A DNA stretch of 64,000 nt from Moritella sp. PE36 (GTDB taxonomy: Bacteria > Pseudomonadota > Gammaproteobacteria > Enterobacterales > Moritellaceae): assembly GCF_000170855.1 (NCBI RefSeq), contig NZ_ABCQ01000004.1, positions 62,001 to 126,000 on the forward strand. Reading direction: 5' to 3'. The position numbers were made by a program, and so were the translations under genes. How positions within the stretch are numbered: position 1 is the stretch's first letter; the number at the start of each line of letters is the position of its first letter. The notes under the pieces were generated by a model that saw only the letters and a program-made list of their open reading frames with translations, had not been told where the DNA came from and did no database searches. Positions 58,807-64,000 of this stretch are shown in pieces.

Positions 58807-60087
58807 TTAACGACTCAAATTAAGCGTCACTGAACGTGCATCGCCTTCATTGACCGTCACAATATTAGAATTGATGTCATCATCTTTCGTCATCACATTC
58901 TCATCTTGAGAAAGCTTAGCGCTCACTTTAATCGATGGGAATTGTGACATTTTCATTTGTGCCATCATCGCATCGCTATCTGATAATGAGATAGTTAATG
59001 GGAATGTTGGGTCCGTGATACGTTTAACAGCCAGTGGTGCTTTAGGACCCGCAGCGGCTTGCACGTAGACATACAAGTAACCTTTAAGCTGCGCTTGGTC
59101 AGCAGTAATAGTGATCGTTACTTGCTCATTACCCGCAGACACTTGATTGCTAGCTGCAGCAGGACCCGTTGTTGTAGCAGGAGCGGTTGCAGTATCAGCT
59201 ACTACAGGTGCAGTACCACCTTTCGCTGCAATCTGTTTTCTGGCGTATTCAATACTACCTTGGATCATTTTGATACGATCTGGCTGACCAGTAAGTAACG
59301 GTAACATACGTTGCCATTGCTCGATTGCGCCAAGGTAATCTTGGTTTTCTAACGCCATGAACGCAGAAGTCGATAATACTTCGATATCGTTAGGTTTCTC
59401 TTGTTTAAGCTCCATCAATATTTTACGGGCTAAGTTATTCTGTTCTGGATCATCACTGAGCATTAATGCTTGTGCATAACCGGTCACGATTGATGTGTTC
59501 AGCGGTGCTAGTTTGTAAGCACGGTCCATAGCAATAAATGCGGCGTTTGAATCACCTAATGCAACGTTTAAGCGACCCAGCAATAACCAACCAAATTCAT
59601 TATCCGGTTCTTCCCTCATCTTGGTACTCAATGCCAGTTTAAAGTCTTTGATCTCTTGATCTGTGACTTTATCACCTTCATTCATCACGCGGTTTGTTAG
59701 CTCAGGTAAACGTGAATATACGTCTTGCCAGTTCACTACCTTTTCACGTGCGCCTAATGTCATATACACAGACACAGAGAAGACCACTAAGAATATAACA
59801 CCAGCAAGCCAGATAAATGGTGAATTAGCGGTACTTACTGCCCTCACTTTCTCATCAACAACGTCATCTAATAGACCACGTTGCATTTCATCAATAAACT
59901 CTTCGCTTTTGTCTAACAACCCCTGATCTTCATCGTCAACCAATTCGCTAATACGACTTTTATACAGGTCTTTGTTTAGTTGGTCTCTTGTCGCGCCTGT
60001 TAACTTGTTCTCACCCGTAACAGGGATAACAAATGCCAGCGCGGCAACGATCACCAATACAATACTTACTATCCAAAATAACAACAT
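58807..60087 (-). CDS. ccmI: Cytochrome c biogenesis protein CcmI
   Basis: A 426-residue membrane protein with two N-terminal helices (residues ~2-22 and ~92-112). A TPR region (~120-285) follows, then a C-terminal periplasmic domain after an Ala/Pro/Thr-rich linker. It is the apocytochrome c chaperone of the CcmFHI heme lyase. In E. coli it is fused to CcmH; here the genes are separate and 1 nt apart. Confidence 0.92.
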   Translation of the reverse strand: MLLFWIVSIVLVIVAALAFVIPVTGENKLTGATRDQLNKDLYKSRISELVDDEDQGLLDKSEEFIDEMQRGLLDDVVDEKVRAVSTANSPFIWLAGVIFLVVFSVSVYMTLGAREKVVNWQDVYSRLPELTNRVMNEGDKVTDQEIKDFKLALSTKMREEPDNEFGWLLLGRLNVALGDSNAAFIAMDRAYKLAPLNTSIVTGYAQALMLSDDPEQNNLARKILMELKQEKPNDIEVLSTSAFMALENQDYLGAIEQWQRMLPLLTGQPDRIKMIQGSIEYARKQIAAKGGTAPVVADTATAPATTTGPAAASNQVSAGNEQVTITITADQAQLKGYLYVYVQAAAGPKAPLAVKRITDPTFPLTISLSDSDAMMAQMKMSQFPSIKVSAKLSQDENVMTKDDDINSNIVTVNEGDARSVTLNLSR

Positions 60088-60088
60088 G

Positions 60089-60556
60089 CTATTTCTCGCT
60101 ATCCTTTAAAATTCTGGCCAAACGGTCTTTCTCCGCACCCGTTAACTCATCATCGCGTTCATCAGTTTCAACACTGACTTTACGACGACTGTTACGAACA
60201 ATAATCAGACCACCAAATAATACAAATAAACCAGGACCAACCCATAAAATGGCAGTGCCTAAGGTTACTGGCGGTTTGTATAAAACAAAGTTGCCAAATC
60301 GATCAATCCAGTAAGTAACAATCTGATCTTCATTCTGACCTTCGGTCACCATATTATAGGTTTTTTGACGCATGTCTTTGGCAATTGAGGCATTTGAATC
60401 AGCAAGATTATTGTTTTGACATTTAGGGCAGCGTAACTCTGCCGTTAAGGTTCTAAACAGGGCTTCTTGTTCTTCAGTCTCAAAGTCATAGACATCAATG
60501 ACCGCAGCAGCACTGAAACTGAACATTAAAGTCATTAATACGAATAATTTTTTCAT
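60089..60556 (-). CDS. ccmH: Cytochrome c biogenesis protein CcmH
   Basis: A 155-residue periplasmic thiol-disulfide protein with a signal peptide (MKKLFVLMTLMFSFSAAAVID) and the redox motif LRCPKCQNNN. One membrane helix lies near residue 105-125. It reduces apocytochrome c and receives electrons from CcmG. It lies directly before ccmI. Confidence 0.94.
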   Translation of the reverse strand: MKKLFVLMTLMFSFSAAAVIDVYDFETEEQEALFRTLTAELRCPKCQNNNLADSNASIAKDMRQKTYNMVTEGQNEDQIVTYWIDRFGNFVLYKPPVTLGTAILWVGPGLFVLFGGLIIVRNSRRKVSVETDERDDELTGAEKDRLARILKDSEK

Positions 60557-60565
60557 TTTAAATCC

Positions 60566-61114
60566 TTATTTCAACTGCTCATAAACAGCTTTCAGCTCAC
60601 CATTCCAATTACGCGGGTTGATATCCCCTACGTGCTTGAATTGAATAATGCCTTTGCTGTCGATAAAAAAGGTTTCAGGCGCGCCGTAAACACCCAGATC
60701 AAGACCTAACATGCCATCAGGATCAAAAAGACTGATCTTGTATGGGTTATCTAGTTCTTCTAACCATCTTAGCGCTTTTTTGCGATCGTCTTTGTAATTC
60801 ATACCGACAATGTAAACACCGTCTTCAGCAAGTTCATTTAAGTACTTATGCTCGGCATAACAGGTTGGGCACCACGTTGCCCATACATTTAACAGCATAG
60901 GTTTACCTGACAATACACTTTTATCGTGCTGTAGCTCAGGTTCAACTAAATCGTTCAATGCAAACTCAGGAACAGGTCGACCAATAAAGGTCGACTCTAA
61001 AACGGTAGCGTCACGAAATAAGCCAATGTAAAGGAAAATAGACACACACAAAAATATGATCAAGGGTATGAGTCGTGTCATTAACTGTTTCTTTTTTTTC
61101 ACATCATTAGTCAT
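60566..61114 (-). CDS. ccmG: Thiol:disulfide interchange protein CcmG/DsbE
   Basis: A 182-residue membrane-anchored thioredoxin. One N-terminal helix (residues ~12-30) is followed by the active site WATWCPTCYAEH and the cis-Pro region GVYGAPETFFID. It reduces CcmH or apocytochrome c in the periplasm. It lies between ccmF and ccmH. Confidence 0.94.
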   Translation of the reverse strand: MTNDVKKKKQLMTRLIPLIIFLCVSIFLYIGLFRDATVLESTFIGRPVPEFALNDLVEPELQHDKSVLSGKPMLLNVWATWCPTCYAEHKYLNELAEDGVYIVGMNYKDDRKKALRWLEELDNPYKISLFDPDGMLGLDLGVYGAPETFFIDSKGIIQFKHVGDINPRNWNGELKAVYEQLK

Positions 61115-61128
61115 TATTCTGGTCCTAA

Positions 61129-63093
61129 TTATTGTGCTTTCGCTACACGTTTGTTCACAAAACGATAACGACGATCAGATACAGCTAACAAACCACCGAT
61201 AGACATAACCAAACCGCCCCACCAGATGAAACGAATAAATGGTTCGTAATAAATACGAATTGCCCATGAGTCATCTTCTAACTGCTCACCAAGTGCGATG
61301 TAAAGGTCACGTGTTACACCCCAATCAATCGCGGCTTCAGTCATTGGCATACTGCGCTGTGCGAAATAGCTACGTTTTTCTGCGTGCATAACAGTTTCAA
61401 ACTTACCGTTTTTACTGATATTAAATACCGCTTTATAACCATCGTAGTTCGAGCCATTGGCTTCACCAATACGCTCGAATTCGAATAAGTAATCAGCAAA
61501 GACGACTTCATCGCCCGGTACCATACGTATGTCTTTTTCAATTTTGTAATTCTGTGTTGCAGAAATACCAATCAACATCATCGCTAGGCCAACGTGACCC
61601 AGTACCATAGCCCAATGACTACGTCCAAGTTTCGTTACACCAGAAGCAAAGCTATGACGATGAGTCGCACGTATATAGACTTCGATCGAACTGGTGATAA
61701 TCACCCAGAATGCGAGTGCAAAACCAACAACAGCAACAATTTTTATCTTATCCGCAAAGATTGCAGGTAGTGCAACCGCTAACACAATACTTGCTACAGC
61801 ACTTACCGCTAACTGGATAAACAATGGGCGTAAGTCTGCCTCTTGTTTCTTCCAGCGTAATAACGGTGCGATACCCAGTGCGATTGCAAACGGGATCATG
61901 ATATAGAAGAAAATATTATTAAAGAATGGTACACCGATTGAAATCGAGCCCATACCCAGTTCTTTATGTACCAGTGGTAACAAGGTACCAATCAGTACAA
62001 CTAATAACGCTGCAATTAATAATACATTGTTCATTAACAAGAAGGTTTCTCGAGAGAACAAGCTGTATTTACCACGGCTCTTAATTTCTGAACCTTTCAC
62101 TGCATAAAGCAGTAATGAACCACCAACAACCGCAATTAAGAAGGCTAGAATAAACAAACCACGTGCAGGATCAGAGGCGAACGCATGCACAGAGACCAGT
62201 ACACCCGAACGAACTAAGAAAGTACCCAATAGACTTAAACTAAATGCCGAAATCGATAATAGAACGGTCCATGATTTAAATACACCACGTTTTTCACTTA
62301 CCGCCAGCGAATGAATCAATGCTGTGCCAGCAAGCCAAGGCATAAATGATGAATTTTCTACTGGATCCCAGAACCACCAACCGCCCCAGCCGAGTTCATA
62401 ATAAGCCCACCAACTACCCAGTGCGATACCTGCAGTTAGGAATACCCAAGCAACCAGCGTCCAAGGACGTGACCAACGCGCCCATGCAGAATCAAGGCGA
62501 CCAGCCATTAATGCCGCAATAGCAAAAGAGAAAGCAACAGAGAAACCAACATAACCCATGTATAACATCGGGGGATGGAAAATCAAGCCAACATCTTGTA
62601 GCAATGGATTTAAGTCGTTACCGTCAAGCGGTAAGTAAGGCAAAGTACGATCAAATGGATTTGACGTTAACAAGATAAACAAGTTAAAACCAATCGCAAT
62701 CATACCCATCACAGCAAGTACGCGAGCCAGTGCAATCTTAGGAATACCACGGCTAAATATTGCAACCGCGGCAGTCCAAATAGCTAAGGTTAAAGACCAA
62801 AGTAATAATGATCCTTCATGACCACCCCATACCGCAGAGATTTTATACTGTATCGGTAATAATGAATTGGAGTTAGTTGCTACATAACCAACTGAAAAAT
62901 CATCAGTCGCAAATGCGTAAGCTAAAATTACAAATGAAAGACTCATTAGCAATAATTGCATAATGGCTAATGGTTTAGCACTATTAATCATGCCAGGATG
63001 ATTAATCTTTGCGCCTATAAGTGGATAAATTGCCAGCAAGAACGACAACGCCGTTGCGACAATTAAACTAAAATGTCCAATCTCAGGGATCAT
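61129..63093 (-). CDS. ccmF: Heme lyase CcmF
   Basis: A 654-residue polytopic membrane protein that attaches heme to apocytochrome c. The tryptophan-rich WWD motif (GWGGWWFWDPVENSSFMPWL) is intact, and more than a dozen hydrophobic segments are seen. Length matches the family. It follows ccmE after an 11-nt gap. Confidence 0.96.
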   Translation of the reverse strand: MIPEIGHFSLIVATALSFLLAIYPLIGAKINHPGMINSAKPLAIMQLLLMSLSFVILAYAFATDDFSVGYVATNSNSLLPIQYKISAVWGGHEGSLLLWSLTLAIWTAAVAIFSRGIPKIALARVLAVMGMIAIGFNLFILLTSNPFDRTLPYLPLDGNDLNPLLQDVGLIFHPPMLYMGYVGFSVAFSFAIAALMAGRLDSAWARWSRPWTLVAWVFLTAGIALGSWWAYYELGWGGWWFWDPVENSSFMPWLAGTALIHSLAVSEKRGVFKSWTVLLSISAFSLSLLGTFLVRSGVLVSVHAFASDPARGLFILAFLIAVVGGSLLLYAVKGSEIKSRGKYSLFSRETFLLMNNVLLIAALLVVLIGTLLPLVHKELGMGSISIGVPFFNNIFFYIMIPFAIALGIAPLLRWKKQEADLRPLFIQLAVSAVASIVLAVALPAIFADKIKIVAVVGFALAFWVIITSSIEVYIRATHRHSFASGVTKLGRSHWAMVLGHVGLAMMLIGISATQNYKIEKDIRMVPGDEVVFADYLFEFERIGEANGSNYDGYKAVFNISKNGKFETVMHAEKRSYFAQRSMPMTEAAIDWGVTRDLYIALGEQLEDDSWAIRIYYEPFIRFIWWGGLVMSIGGLLAVSDRRYRFVNKRVAKAQ

Positions 63094-63104
63094 TACAAAC
63101 TACC

Positions 63105-63584
63105 TTATTTAGTTTCGTTACCGTATTCTGGTTTCATATGCTTAATACCTTTGATTGCTTCTGCAACTTCAGATGGCATATATTCTTCGTCATGTTTAGC
63201 GAGTACTTCAGTCGCCGTTATAACGTTTGCTGATTTCAATACACCTTGAGCAACAATACCCTGCCCCTCACGGAATAAATCCGGTAAAATACCTTCATAT
63301 TCCAGTGTTACCAGACCACCGCCATCATCACTGAGTACAAAGCGAACTTTAAGATCTTCCAGATTACGTTTGACCGTACCCGGCATCACTAAGCCACCAA
63401 TACGTAAACGCTGACCAATTTCAGGTTTGACTTTATCTTCACCTAAACCTTCAATGAGCTGTGTTGGGGTATAGAATAAATCAATGTTCTGCTTTAACGC
63501 GTAAAGAACAAGGCCAGTAACACTACCTAAACCAATGATAATCACCAGTGCGATAGATAAGCGTTTTTTACGTCTTGGGTTCAT
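63105..63584 (-). CDS. ccmE: Heme chaperone CcmE
   Basis: A 159-residue membrane-anchored heme carrier with an N-terminal helix after RRKKR. The heme-binding histidine is in AKHDEEYMP, the HxxxY motif. It carries heme from CcmC to CcmF. It overlaps the end of ccmD by 4 nt. Confidence 0.95.
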   Translation of the reverse strand: MNPRRKKRLSIALVIIIGLGSVTGLVLYALKQNIDLFYTPTQLIEGLGEDKVKPEIGQRLRIGGLVMPGTVKRNLEDLKVRFVLSDDGGGLVTLEYEGILPDLFREGQGIVAQGVLKSANVITATEVLAKHDEEYMPSEVAEAIKGIKHMKPEYGNETK

Positions 63585-63787
63585 AGCGTATTCTCCATTT
63601 TTTCAGCAGCACGCATACGCTCGATACGCTGATGCTTATTTTTAATTTCTTGAATAATTTGGCTACGTTTGACAATCGTAGCAACGGTTAATGAGCCTAA
63701 TGCCAACACGCTAAAAGCTACCGCGAGCCAGACATAAAAACCGTAACCACCCATTGCTAAAAAAGCTGAAAAGCTATCAAATTGCAT
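63581..63787 (-). CDS. ccmD: Cytochrome c biogenesis protein CcmD
   Basis: A 68-residue membrane protein with a single helix ([20 protein letters not shown]) and a basic cytoplasmic tail. It helps release holo-CcmE from the CcmABC complex. It starts 1 nt after the ccmC stop codon. Confidence 0.92.
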   Translation of the reverse strand: MQFDSFSAFLAMGGYGFYVWLAVAFSVLALGSLTVATIVKRSQIIQEIKNKHQRIERMRAAEKMENTL

Positions 63788-63788
63788 G

Positions 63789-64000
63789 TTACTTGTCCTC
63801 GATAAATAATTCTTTCACCCAAGGTCTGTGCGACTCACGGGTAATTAATTCATTTCTAAAGCGCATCAAGGTCAAGGTACCAAACAGTAAACCAAAGCCT
63901 AATAAATTAATCAGTAAAGGCCATAGCATATCGGTATCCATTGACGGTTTACCGAATTTACTAATTGTGGCTTTTTGGTGTAGTGTATTCCACCATTCAA
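63789..64000 (-). CDS. ccmC: Heme exporter CcmC, 3' end only
   Basis: The last ~70 codons of ccmC, cut by the window end. The reading frame gives WWNTLHQKATISKFGKPS, then a final membrane helix (LINLLGFGLLFGTLTLMRF) and the C-terminus VKELFIEDK with TAA at 63789-63791. This matches the end of CcmC, which loads heme onto CcmE. The tryptophan-rich motif lies outside the window. ccmA and ccmB are expected beyond. Confidence 0.92.
   Translation of the reverse strand, partial: EWWNTLHQKATISKFGKPSMDTDMLWPLLINLLGFGLLFGTLTLMRFRNELITRESHRPWVKELFIEDK

Overview
The window reads as a chromosomal segment of a low-GC marine gammaproteobacterium. The best guess is a psychrophile of the Moritella, Psychromonas or Colwellia kind, with Moritella favoured. 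This is inferred from the AT-rich composition, a monomeric NADP isocitrate dehydrogenase, a stand-alone second-type EF-G, and a csp/dbpA/rhlE cold-associated block. E. coli-like neighbourhoods also point to Gammaproteobacteria: yfcL-epmC, rluE-mnmA-hflD-purB, glpABC, and a ccm cluster. I see no tRNA, rRNA, CRISPR array, insertion sequence or prophage.

Layout. 1-2160: yfcL, a NAD-kinase-like gene and epmC (EF-P hydroxylase). 2290-4230: a membrane-anchored protein of unknown function and a hemolysin III/TrhA gene preceded by a FabR-type palindrome. 4279-7200: assimilatory nitrate reductase nasA with a recognisable sigma-54 promoter and an NtrC-like enhancer. 7228-9130: a LysE exporter / PhzF / ABM-monooxygenase operon. 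9230-16440: two BCCT transporters duplicated as whole transcription units around a nitrilase and a small membrane protein, with a LysR gene, a YdhR-like gene, a small membrane protein and a scrambled remnant of a third BCCT copy. 16463-19680: an exported DUF1800/DUF1501 pair. 19857-22420: cnoX and a divergent LysR/LysE pair. 23164-31753: monomeric icd, an acyltransferase, then rluE, mnmA, hflD and purB. 32158-34141: a 2-oxoglutarate oxygenase next to a PLP enzyme of the VC1184 type. 34341-37904: small accessory genes, including three acetyltransferase genes, one of them fused to thioredoxin. 38019-42214: the aapJQMP amino-acid ABC transporter. 42873-45270: a small hypothetical gene, an SDR and a LysR gene. 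45446-49658: glpABC. 49764-53973: dbpA, csp, rhlE and a DUF3087 gene. 54214-58594: EF-G type 2, the ribosomal oxygenase roxA and an unknown gene. 58807-64000: ccmI, H, G, F, E, D and the 3' end of ccmC.

How it fits together. Several units concern nitrogen and amino acids: nitrate reductase under apparent NtrC/sigma-54 control, the Aap transporter, LysE-type exporters, and a nitrilase between two betaine-type carriers. Others concern growth in the cold and translation: the Csp protein, two DEAD-box helicases, EF-G2, the EF-P and L16 hydroxylases, MnmA and RluE. Anaerobic or respiratory metabolism is represented by glpABC and the ccm cytochrome c maturation genes. The most unusual parts are the BCCT/nitrilase region, the oxygenase/PLP pair, the acetyltransferase-thioredoxin fusion and several readable regulatory sites.
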